DNA from: Patescibacteria group bacterium
Lineage (GTDB): Bacteria > Patescibacteriota > Microgenomatia > UBA10105 > UBA927
Direction of reading: 5' to 3'
DNA length: 6,383 nucleotides
NCBI GenBank assembly: GCA_003545435.1
Contig: DPYI01000044.1
Location: forward strand, 1-6,383
Part shown: positions 1-5,364 of the stretch, piece after piece
Layout of the letters: every line of letters begins with the position of its first letter
How positions within the stretch are numbered: the stretch's first letter is position 1
Position numbers and translations under genes: made by a program
Notes under the pieces: model-generated
What the model saw: the letters and a program-made list of their open reading frames with translations, nothing else
The model's database searches: none
Told to the model about the DNA's origin: nothing

Positions 1-51
1 CTTCTTCGGCGGTTCTTTTGACGGCGGTTTATTTCCGGTTCGTTCAACCAT
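1..51 (-). CDS. Possible N-terminus of a truncated unknown gene
   Basis: An open frame starts with ATG at 51-49 and runs off the left edge. It gives 17 residues rich in Lys and Pro (MVERTGNKPPSKEPPKK). The frame stays open upstream, and an alternative ATG lies at 69-67, so the start is uncertain. A TATACT hexamer just upstream fits a minus-strand promoter. No family can be recognised from so short a piece. It could also be chance non-coding sequence, so this is a tentative call. Confidence 0.4.
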   Translation of the reverse strand, partial: MVERTGNKPPSKEPPKK

Positions 52-59
52 ACATAATA

Positions 60-65
60 AGTATA
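60..65 (-). promoter_or_regulatory. Candidate -10 box for the left-edge gene
   Basis: Read on the minus strand, TATACT lies 8 nt before the ATG at 51-49. It matches the bacterial -10 consensus TATAAT in 5 of 6 positions. A start site about 7 nt downstream would leave almost no 5' leader, which implies a leaderless mRNA. No convincing -35 hexamer is seen at 16-18 nt. Confidence 0.3.
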
Positions 66-107
66 GCATAGGAGAGACGGACAACGCTTCTGTCAGAATT
101 GTAGGAA

Positions 108-136
108 AATAAAGGAATTTAGAGGAAGTTAGAGAA
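108..136. repeat. TAAAGGA-type short repeat, copy 1 (downstream of the four-helix gene)
   Basis: Purine-rich units of about 10-11 nt (AATAAAGGAATTT, AGAGGAAGTT, AGAGA) lie 12 nt beyond the stop codon of the 254-residue four-helix bundle gene. A related copy in the same orientation lies at 936-969, beyond that gene's start, so the gene is bracketed by direct copies. Confidence 0.6.
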
Positions 137-147
137 AATCAACGGGA

Positions 148-912
148 TCAGCGTCGCCATTGGGTGTTGCCGCGAACTCGGGCTTTTTCGACCTGATAGG
201 ATTTTCTGTCACTGTCTAGTTTGTTTTCCAAAGAAATCACCAGTCTTTTTAGATGCCATCTCGTTTTATTGATAAGCTCAATAAATATTTCATACGTAAA
301 ACTTTGAGCCTGAAAATCATCTACAGGAGAATAAAGGAATTTAAAGGATTTTATCCTTCGACTCTGCTCAGGACGAGAAGGAGATGGAGAAAAAATATTA
401 TTTTCGCGAACATATCCTCTATCCTCCTCTAAATTCCTATAATTCCCTTTAGAATCCAGAGGTTTGGAAATAACCGACTGTTTTATCGCTTCATGCCATT
501 TTGAAAGATGAATCCCGATTTCTGCAAGACAAGAGTGCGATTTTGATAAAAAAAACCCGTCCTGCAAACACCGCTCGATATCTCCCTTTACCTCAATCAG
601 GCTTGCTTCTGAATATCCAAGAAATGTCAGGTATTCGGACGTGGTTGGACGGGCAAACCCTTCTTCAATATTAGCAATGATGGAACGTGCGGCGTCATCC
701 AATTGTGCTTTCAGGCGATATTCGGATTTCGGAAATGTGTCCGTAAATTTTCGGATAAGGATCCGCAAAAGTTGAGCGTTTGACCATGCTATCAGATGAA
801 TATACCCATTGGTCGTCGTGGCAACACGGGATCGGGGTATTGGTTTTTTGGGTTCGGCAAGTTCGCGGAATGTTTTATTGATTAACTCCCGGACGATTGG
901 ATTGGGGTCCAT
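148..912 (-). CDS. Enlarged four-helix bundle protein (S23/IVS/Avd-like family)
   Basis: This 254-residue protein has a core (about residues 36-149) that follows the four-helix bundle family (23S rRNA intervening-sequence protein type, related to Avd of diversity-generating retroelements). Visible hallmarks are helix 1 ending in FTDTFPKSE (about 56-64), helix 2 with LDDAARSIIANIEEGFAR (71-88), then SEYLTFLGYSEASLIEVKGD in helix 3 and a fourth helix to about residue 148. Family members are usually about 110-130 residues, so this one has roughly 35 extra N-terminal and 105 extra C-terminal residues. Residues 154-170 and 187-197 are translated copies of the repeat that flanks the gene, and 178-187 is a translated REP-like sequence (RPEQSRR). 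ELINKT occurs near both ends (9-14 and 212-217). There is no Shine-Dalgarno before the ATG. The molecular function of standalone members is unknown; nucleic-acid binding is plausible because the family is basic. The family call is firm and the role is not. Confidence 0.85.
   Translation of the reverse strand: MDPNPIVRELINKTFRELAEPKKPIPRSRVATTTNGYIHLIAWSNAQLLRILIRKFTDTFPKSEYRLKAQLDDAARSIIANIEEGFARPTTSEYLTFLGYSEASLIEVKGDIERCLQDGFFLSKSHSCLAEIGIHLSKWHEAIKQSVISKPLDSKGNYRNLEEDRGYVRENNIFSPSPSRPEQSRRIKSFKFLYSPVDDFQAQSFTYEIFIELINKTRWHLKRLVISLENKLDSDRKSYQVEKARVRGNTQWRR
330..352. repeat. TAAAGGA-type repeat, internal copy 2
   Basis: AATAAAGGAATTTAAAGGAT followed by TTT lies inside the four-helix reading frame and encodes IKSFKFLY (residues 187-194). 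It matches the first 13 nt of the downstream copy at 108-120 exactly, in the same orientation. Confidence 0.6.
354..382. repeat. REP-like dispersed repeat inside a coding region
   Basis: The plus strand reads TCCTTCGACTCTGCTCAGGA, then CGAGAAGGA. The ends TCCTTC and GAAGGA are inverted repeats. From memory, this closely resembles the widespread 'CCTTCGACTC(C/T)GCTCAGGAC' dispersed palindromic sequence seen in many bacterial genomes, usually between genes. Here it is read through in frame and gives RPEQSRR in the four-helix protein. Confidence 0.6.
416..452. repeat. TAAAGGA-type repeat, internal copy 3 (inverted)
   Basis: The reverse complement reads as TAAAGGGAATTATAGGAATT followed by TAGAGGAGGATAGAGG, the same unit family as the other copies but in opposite orientation. 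It encodes about residues 154-166 (SKGNYRNLEEDRG). With copy 2 it forms an inverted pair around the REP-like sequence. Confidence 0.55.
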
Positions 913-935
913 GTTTTTAGCGTACGGATTTTTGT

Positions 936-969
936 AAAGAAAGTAAAGGAGATTAAAGGAGTTTAAGGG
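936..969. repeat. TAAAGGA-type repeat, copy 4 (between nadE and the four-helix gene)
   Basis: Units AAAGTAAAGGA, GATTAAAGGA and GTTTAAGGG repeat at about 10 nt, and this tract ends 3 nt before the nadE stop codon. It fills half of the 60-bp spacer between nadE and the 254-residue four-helix gene. Orientation is the same as copies 1 and 2. Confidence 0.6.
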
Positions 970-972
970 TCA

Positions 973-1809
973 TTACCCCACATTGTCCTTCAACTCTCCG
1001 CCGGTTGATGAATCGATCAGGACTACGAGGGGCGAAGGGGAGATTTTATACGGCGTCGTGTGTTTGAAGGAATTTTTACTGACTCTCGTTTGAATTTTTT
1101 CAACGAGAGTACGATCAAATCCCACCCCCACCACCTCTTCAATGGTCTTTTTTTCATCATAGAGAAGTGAAAGGATATGATCTGCGTCTTTATAGGAAAA
1201 TCCAAAGTCTTTCTCATCGGTCTGTTCCGGCCAAAGGCCGGCTGTGGGGGGCTTTTCGAGGATTGATTGGGGTATCTGAAGGTGTTTTGCCAATTCAACA
1301 ACCTGGGTTTTATACAGGTGTGCGAACGGTTCTATATCACTTGCGCTGTCGCCATACCGGGTAAAATACCCCAACACGTGCTCGGTTTTGTTTTCCGTTC
1401 CGACAACAAGCGCGTTTCTCTTTTTTGCCTGATCAAACAGATAAATCATCCGGACACGGGCCATGATGTTGCCCTTTCTCACGTTGTCCATGCCCAACAT
1501 CTCTTTCCCGACAATTACGTCAACTGCGGGTTTAATGTCAATCCGGACAACATGGGTTAACGGAATATGAAGTTGATTGATTGCCTCCATGGCATCCAGT
1601 ACCCCTTGTGTATTTAATACTCCATAGGGCATAAGAATCGGAAAAACATTATTCTCGCCTAATGCCTTTACAGTAAGAGCAAGGGAAACTGCAGAATCAA
1701 CCCCCCCTGACACGCCGATGACGGCCTGTGAAAAACCGGCTCTCTCAAAGGTTTCTTTGAGAAAAAAAGCAATTCTCTTAGCCTCCCGGGAAACGTCAAT
1801 CTCCTTCAT
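973..1809 (-). CDS. nadE: NH3-dependent NAD+ synthetase
   Basis: The product catalyses the last step of NAD synthesis: deamido-NAD+ plus ATP plus ammonia gives NAD+, AMP and PPi, in the cytosol. The 278 residues match the usual length of the ammonia-dependent form (about 275), and no N-terminal glutaminase (nitrilase) domain is present. The PP-loop SGGVDS is at residues 34-39. GTENKTEHVLGYFTRYGD (137-154) is the conserved substrate-binding stretch, and PTAGLWPEQTDE (188-199) the conserved loop after it. KHTTP (249-253) sits where the family has its C-terminal Lys-Arg-x-Pro segment, and about 25 further residues follow. The ATG at 1809-1807 gives the right N-terminus; there is no clear Shine-Dalgarno, because the upstream DNA is the A/T-rich repeat. 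It lies in the same orientation as nadD, which makes its substrate, but a four-helix gene separates the two. Ammonia must come from the medium or a separate amidase. Confidence 0.95.
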   Translation of the reverse strand: MKEIDVSREAKRIAFFLKETFERAGFSQAVIGVSGGVDSAVSLALTVKALGENNVFPILMPYGVLNTQGVLDAMEAINQLHIPLTHVVRIDIKPAVDVIVGKEMLGMDNVRKGNIMARVRMIYLFDQAKKRNALVVGTENKTEHVLGYFTRYGDSASDIEPFAHLYKTQVVELAKHLQIPQSILEKPPTAGLWPEQTDEKDFGFSYKDADHILSLLYDEKKTIEEVVGVGFDRTLVEKIQTRVSKNSFKHTTPYKISPSPLVVLIDSSTGGELKDNVG

Positions 1810-1812
1810 AAA

Positions 1813-1872
1813 ATAATTTTCAAATCACAATTTTCAATTTTCAAAGAAAACTGCAAATAACAAAATTTAAAC
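1813..1872. repeat. ATTTTCAAA-type spacer repeat, left arm of the 'filled' element
   Basis: The segment 1813-1849 aligns without gaps to 2826-2862 with 35 of 37 positions identical, including an exact 18-nt block (ATAATTTTCAAATCACAA) and an exact 15-nt block (CAATTTTCAAAGAAA). Weaker similarity continues for about 20 nt to within 3 nt of the four-helix stop codon. Copies sit directly upstream of nadE and of nadD, so they also supply both 5' leaders. Confidence 0.8.
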
Positions 1873-1874
1873 AA

Positions 1875-2231
1875 TTATTTCGTATTGCTGAGTATTTTAC
1901 CAAATATCATTATTAATTCTCCAACTTCCTTCCGCAACACCCGACAATCATCTTTCACCAATTCACTTGAATGGGCTAATAACCGTAACCAATACAGGGT
2001 CTCACGGGCTTCTTTCTTACAAATATAAATTTTATTCCGGAAATCCTTTTTGCTCGATGCACCGTTCGCTTCAAAGTAATTAGCACCTATGCTTGTTCCT
2101 GACCGAATCAGTTGATCGATAATAGGCGCGGTAATCAAAGATTTTGGAGTTTTTTTCGCAATATCAATAATCAATTCAGAAAATTTCGAAGTTCTTTCTT
2201 CAAGATCGTATACTTTTGTTGTTTGATTCAT
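1875..2231 (-). CDS. Four-helix bundle protein (S23/IVS-type), standard size
   Basis: This 118-residue protein of unknown function has the family's normal length. It starts MNQTTKVYDLEERT, followed by helix 1 (about 10-27), helix 2 with the diagnostic PIIDQLIRSGTSIGANYFEA (36-55), helix 3 with KKDFRNKIYICKKEARETLYWLRLL (about 61-85) and a final helix to the end. It differs strongly from the 254-residue relative in this window, so it is not a recent duplicate. The nearest purine-rich leader element is a weak AAAGAAA about 5 nt before the ATG. It lies between nadE and nadD in the same orientation, with inverted copies of one repeat on its two sides, which suggests it entered a pre-existing spacer as a cassette. 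Relatives are found in 23S rRNA intervening sequences and as Avd in diversity-generating retroelements. No reverse transcriptase or rRNA is visible here. Confidence 0.9.
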   Translation of the reverse strand: MNQTTKVYDLEERTSKFSELIIDIAKKTPKSLITAPIIDQLIRSGTSIGANYFEANGASSKKDFRNKIYICKKEARETLYWLRLLAHSSELVKDDCRVLRKEVGELIMIFGKILSNTK

Positions 2232-2238
2232 TGTAATT

Positions 2239-2271
2239 TCTTTGTGGTTTGAAAATTGGAATTTGAAAATT
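2239..2271. repeat. ATTTTCAAA-type repeat, right (inverted) arm of the 'filled' element
   Basis: On the minus strand it reads TAATTTTCAAATTCCAATTT followed by TCAAACCACAAAGA. This matches the copy upstream of nadD after removal of a short internal stretch, but in inverted orientation. It occupies the spacer between the four-helix start codon and nadD, and its end overlaps the nadD stop codon by 2 nt. Confidence 0.7.
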
Positions 2272-2827
2272 ACCGGTACAGTCCGTGTTCTTTGATATAT
2301 TTACCGACGCCTGGCGGAACAAAGTGGTCAATGGGCAATCCTCGTTTGACGCGGTCGCGGATTTTTGTGCAGGATATATCAAATGAAATAAGTGCGGGGT
2401 GGGTTACCACACTCATGTGTTCAAATAAAGGTTCCACAGGATGCCCATACCTTGGAAACACCAAAAACGGAAGTTTCTCAAGAAGTTCTTTATAATTTCC
2501 CCACACGGAAAACTTCGGCAGCCAGTCTGATCCTATGATAAACCGGTATTCATGCTCTTTGGGTAAATACGGCAGCAAATGAATAGTTTTCCCGTCTAAC
2601 TTATTATCAATCTCGAGAGTCGAAATGCGGGTTTTTGGCACATGAATCATCCCAACCATAGAAACGCGGTCTTTGACAGACGCCACATCAGATTTGGGGG
2701 GATGTTGGCCGTAATTGGGTAAAAACCATACCTCTTCACAATCGGTAAAATCCAATATTTGCTGAGCAATTAAAATGTGTCCAATGTGCGGAGGATTAAA
2801 CGTCCCGCCGAGAAGTCCTATTTTCAT
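2270..2827 (-). CDS. nadD: Nicotinate-nucleotide adenylyltransferase
   Basis: The product transfers AMP from ATP to nicotinate mononucleotide, giving deamido-NAD+, the substrate of the nearby nadE product. At 185 residues it has normal family length. The nucleotidyltransferase motif GGTFNPPHIGH is at residues 7-17 (HIGH at 14-17), GSDWLPKFSVWGNYKELL at 99-116 is the conserved central region, and ISCTKIR (151-157) is the family's ISxTxIR phosphate-binding motif. It ends with PPGVGKYIKEHGLY. I chose the ATG at 2827-2825 because the protein then begins MKIGLLGGTF as in relatives. A TTG at 2857 would add ten residues (MKIGICDLKI) that are only the translated spacer repeat. There is no Shine-Dalgarno at normal spacing. 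The downstream neighbour is a four-helix gene, then nadE. Confidence 0.95.
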   Translation of the reverse strand: MKIGLLGGTFNPPHIGHILIAQQILDFTDCEEVWFLPNYGQHPPKSDVASVKDRVSMVGMIHVPKTRISTLEIDNKLDGKTIHLLPYLPKEHEYRFIIGSDWLPKFSVWGNYKELLEKLPFLVFPRYGHPVEPLFEHMSVVTHPALISFDISCTKIRDRVKRGLPIDHFVPPGVGKYIKEHGLYR

Positions 2828-2886
2828 AATTTTCAAATCACAAATTCCAATTTTCAAAGAAATCTCAAATTACAATATTTCAAACC
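2826..2886. repeat. ATTTTCAAA-type spacer repeat, left arm of the 'empty' element
   Basis: This is the second copy of the repeat found upstream of nadE, in the same orientation and with 35 of 37 identical positions in its best part. It starts inside the nadD start codon and forms the nadD 5' leader. With the inverted tract at 2909-2933 it encloses a short hairpin rather than a gene. Confidence 0.8.
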
Positions 2887-2889
2887 TAA

Positions 2890-2905
2890 TCAGCCCAATG
2901 GCTGA
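2890..2905. other. Small hairpin between repeat arms
   Basis: TCAGCC, loop CAAT, GGCTGA form a perfect 6-bp stem with a 4-nt loop. It is the only GC-rich part of the 110-bp spacer between the ATPase gene and nadD. No U-run follows on either strand, so it is not a good intrinsic terminator. It could be an RNA processing point or the core of the repeat element. Confidence 0.5.
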
Positions 2906-2908
2906 CTA

Positions 2909-2933
2909 TTGAAAATTTAAAATTGAAAATTGA
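2909..2933. repeat. ATTTTCAAA-type repeat, right (inverted) arm of the 'empty' element
   Basis: The plus strand reads TTGAAAATTTAAAATTGAAA then ATTGA, three near-identical units in inverted orientation to the copy at 2826-2886. It aligns to the right arm beside the four-helix gene (2249-2272) at about 20 of 25 positions by eye. It ends 4 nt before the ATPase stop codon. Confidence 0.65.
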
Positions 2934-2937
2934 ACAT

Positions 2938-5112
2938 TTACACTTTCTTCGTATACCTCTCCCGACTGCTGCGGATAACCTTCTCCCTGCTCTGGTTGTG
3001 AGACCGGGGCAGAGGCAGGGTGGTAGCGGAAAAGGGAGGCGAGGTGTGATTATCAATGGAAAGTTTTAACACAATCTGGTAATTTCCAAGTCCGACCAGT
3101 TCCTCTTCCTTATATTTGAGTCCGAACTCCCGGGCAAGAGGCCGGGCGTCCGTTGCGCCGACCCCAAACGAAACAATGGATCCGGCATTGCCGAATATCG
3201 CATCCTGCACTTCTTCCTCAATCTGCCCGATATACTGGTTGGCAAGTGTCAGATCCAACCGGTATTTCCTAGCCTCTGACAGAATTTTCACAAACGAGGA
3301 TGTCGCAAAATTTTGAAACTCATCCACATAAAGGTAAAAATCGCGTCTCTCATGCTCATGCTGATACACTCTTCCCATCGCGGCAAGCTGAATTTTCGTA
3401 ATCATCATGGCGCCTAAGAGCGCACTATTGTCCTCTCCTAATTTTCCTTCAGATAAATTCATAAGAATGATCTTTCCGCCGTTCATCATGCTTTCCAGAT
3501 TGATTGTTGATTTTGGATATCCGACAATATTTCTCACGGTCTGAGAAGAGAGAAATTGCCCGACTTTATTTAAAATTGGCATGATTGCTTCGCTCCGAAG
3601 CTGTGGGGACATTTTGCTAAACTCATTCAGCCAGAAGTTTTTCAATACCTGATCCGGCAATCTCTCAACGGTCTTCTGACGATACCCTTCGTTGGTGAGA
3701 AGTTCCGGAACCAACAAAAGGGTGGATTGCGGAACATAAAGAAGCGTTAATATGGTGTTACGCAAAATATATTCCAATCTCGGTCCCCACGAGTGGGCAT
3801 AAAGCTTGTAGAAAATCGATACAATGCCGGATGCGACAATTTCCCGCTGGACAGCGTTGTCAATTTCCAGAGGATTCAGGTGAAACGGATGCTCTGTGTC
3901 CGAAGGGTCAAGATACGCTACATCGTTAATCCTGTTTGAAGGGATATAATCCAACAGTGCGTTGCTTAAATCGCCGTGCGGATCAATGACCGCAACCCCT
4001 TCCCCATTCCTCATGTCATTGATTGCCATGTTGGCAATCATCGTGGATTTTCCCGTACCGGTTTTTCCAATGATGTACAGGTGCTTTCTCCGGTCTTCCT
4101 TTTTAATGCCAAATGTTACTGTTTTATTCTTAAACTCCGTTCTGGCAAAAAAGTTGATTTCTTTTTTTATTTCCTCTTTCCCGCCAGATGCCGGAAGATT
4201 TTCTGGTGCTTCGCCGATAAGCTTACTGCCCCAGGAAATATTTTTGATTGATGAAAGCATGAGTCCCGGCGGATGCCACAAGGATGCAAGTTCGCTTGAA
4301 CCGAAAATCTGAAACCGGGGAATAAGGTCGCCTTTTCGAAAATACATGGCTTCTTCAAATTTTTTCCGGTTCCACGAACTGGGATCGGACAAGGTTAGCC
4401 CGTTGCCGTCTCCAGCTGCAAACACCCCGTATGAACCGGCAAGATCCCGAAGAAGCCGCTCTCTCTCGTCGGAAGTTTTACCCGCAACCACAAGCCGTAA
4501 ACCGACTTTAAATCCGACTTGATTTAATTTCCTTTCAATAACCCGCGCCTGAGGGTGAGCCTTGGTTCGGCCGGCAATCACCGGATCGGGAATTCCCCGA
4601 GCCACCACTCCTGCCGCAGTTTGTTTCCATGAATTGCCTGCCGGGGTAACCCACAATTGCACCGCTGCTGACTGATTTTCTTTTAATTTTGCCAGTTGCC
4701 CCAATGGTCCGGACAAAAGATCGATGTCTTTAATGTCCGCGTACGTTTTTATAGGCAGATAGAACGGTTCTGTAAAAATCAGTTGGGATGAGAGGTGAGG
4801 AAGAGAAAATACATGGGCCAGTCCGTCAATCCCACTAGAAAGAACAACCTTCGGATATTGCGTGGTAAGCTGACTTTCCAGATAGGATAATTCCTGCTCC
4901 GGCGTCACGATATAAAAATGAATAACACCGGACAACGATACAATCTCAAAAGAAAAAAAATGCATTGGTTCGGATTTTCCAAACAACATAGAGAGGAGCC
5001 CGTGTTTTTGTTTGCCCATACCCAACACGGCAAATACCTGCTCCATAGCGGCAGGCAGTTCTTCGCTGTCCCTGCTGTTTTTCACTTCCCGCAAAACGAT
5101 TTGGGTTGTCAT
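2938..5112 (-). CDS. VirD4/TraG-like type IV secretion ATPase, soluble
   Basis: This 724-residue P-loop ATPase belongs to the FtsK-HerA/VirD4-TraG superfamily. Residues 1-330 form an N-terminal region with alternating hydrophobic strands (for example FFSFEIVSLSGVIHFYIV, 52-69) but no clear membrane segment, so it should be cytosolic or peripheral, unlike classical VirD4. Walker A is GKTGTGKST (349-357), followed by AVIDPHGDL (374-382). Walker B is FYLYVDEFQNF (592-602) with catalytic D597-E598. SEARKYRLDLTLANQY (612-627), with its conserved Gln, resembles the TraG/VirD4 C-terminal motif. The last 20 or so residues are basic. In conjugation-type systems such ATPases bind DNA or protein substrate and feed it to the channel. 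The divergent PrgI neighbour supports a type IV secretion-like role. The ATG at 5112-5110 has no Shine-Dalgarno. Whether it moves DNA, pili subunits or effectors cannot be told from sequence. Confidence 0.88.
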   Translation of the reverse strand: MTTQIVLREVKNSRDSEELPAAMEQVFAVLGMGKQKHGLLSMLFGKSEPMHFFSFEIVSLSGVIHFYIVTPEQELSYLESQLTTQYPKVVLSSGIDGLAHVFSLPHLSSQLIFTEPFYLPIKTYADIKDIDLLSGPLGQLAKLKENQSAAVQLWVTPAGNSWKQTAAGVVARGIPDPVIAGRTKAHPQARVIERKLNQVGFKVGLRLVVAGKTSDERERLLRDLAGSYGVFAAGDGNGLTLSDPSSWNRKKFEEAMYFRKGDLIPRFQIFGSSELASLWHPPGLMLSSIKNISWGSKLIGEAPENLPASGGKEEIKKEINFFARTEFKNKTVTFGIKKEDRRKHLYIIGKTGTGKSTMIANMAINDMRNGEGVAVIDPHGDLSNALLDYIPSNRINDVAYLDPSDTEHPFHLNPLEIDNAVQREIVASGIVSIFYKLYAHSWGPRLEYILRNTILTLLYVPQSTLLLVPELLTNEGYRQKTVERLPDQVLKNFWLNEFSKMSPQLRSEAIMPILNKVGQFLSSQTVRNIVGYPKSTINLESMMNGGKIILMNLSEGKLGEDNSALLGAMMITKIQLAAMGRVYQHEHERRDFYLYVDEFQNFATSSFVKILSEARKYRLDLTLANQYIGQIEEEVQDAIFGNAGSIVSFGVGATDARPLAREFGLKYKEEELVGLGNYQIVLKLSIDNHTSPPFSATTLPLPRSHNQSREKVIRSSRERYTKKV

Positions 5113-5121
5113 AAAAATTAG

Positions 5122-5204
5122 ATTGTCATTCCAGCCCCCGAGCCCGCCTGCCGGCGAGGCAGGCCGGAATCTTTAAGATGCCGCATCTAGTCCGGCATGA
5201 CAAT
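5122..5204. repeat. 83-bp GC-rich element with terminal inverted repeats (REP/MITE-like)
   Basis: The ends ATTGTCATTCC (5122-5132) and GGCATGACAAT (5194-5204) are inverted repeats with one mismatch. Inside are three further dyads: GCCTGCC-GGCGA-GGCAGGC (5146-5164), AGATGC-C-GCATCT (5176-5188), and ATGCCG with CGGCAT (5178-5198). The GC-rich interior contrasts with the A/T-rich surroundings. The TGTCATTCC...GGAATCTTTAAGATGCCG pattern resembles dispersed non-coding repeats known from many bacteria. It begins 10 nt upstream of the ATPase start codon, so it would form much of that gene's leader or promoter. It could fold strongly in RNA on either strand. No transposase is nearby. Confidence 0.7.
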
Positions 5205-5265
5205 AAAAACATAACCTTCTTTATTAATTCTTATCATATCACACTGAATGTGTATTTTGTGATTG

Positions 5266-5297
5266 TCGTGAAATGTTACAAATGTAAGTTTTCACGA
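5266..5297. promoter_or_regulatory. 32-bp dyad, candidate operator with TACA-AA-TGTA core
   Basis: The arms TCGTGAAA (5266-5273) and TTTCACGA (5290-5297) are perfect inverted repeats. Nested between them is TTACA-AA-TGTAA (5276-5287). Only the two bases on each side between the nested dyads fail to pair, giving 13 of 15 matching arm positions about one centre. No U-run follows on either strand, so a protein-binding site is more likely than a terminator. The TACA-nn-TGTA core is the pattern described for BlaI/MecI-type repressors; that match is suggestive only. Confidence 0.55.
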
Positions 5298-5342
5298 TTC
5301 CGACGCTCTTTTCCTCTTGAAGTATATCCCGAATGTTGTTAC

Positions 5343-5354
5343 ACTAAATTTAGT
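5343..5354. promoter_or_regulatory. 12-bp perfect palindrome ACTAAATTTAGT
   Basis: ACTAAATTTAGT is perfectly self-complementary and lies in the A/T-rich middle of the divergent region. It could be a small operator. At this length in A/T-rich DNA, chance is also a reasonable explanation. Confidence 0.25.
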
Positions 5355-5364
5355 TTATTTATTG

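Noticed and set aside
1023..1560. Open frames overlapping nadE in other frames and on the plus strand
   Set aside because: nadE is fully supported by its motifs across this stretch. The alternative frames give no recognisable family and no start signal.
1875..2231. Diversity-generating retroelement, with the four-helix gene as Avd
   Set aside because: No reverse transcriptase and no template/variable repeat pair with adenine-specific differences was seen. The nearby repeats are short A/T-rich spacers.
2200..2495. Small frames overlapping nadD and its downstream spacer on both strands
   Set aside because: They are shadows of nadD or run through the A/T-rich repeat, with low-complexity composition.
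2890..2905. Intrinsic terminator after the ATPase gene
   Set aside because: The stem is only 6 bp and no run of T follows on the minus strand, so read-through into nadD is likely.
1810..2935. A CRISPR-like array made of the A/T-rich repeats
   Set aside because: Copies are few, irregularly spaced, in both orientations, and separated by whole genes rather than uniform spacers.
3116..5121. Several 60-116 codon frames opposite or out of frame to the ATPase gene
   Set aside because: The ATPase frame is continuous with Walker motifs. The others have no family features.
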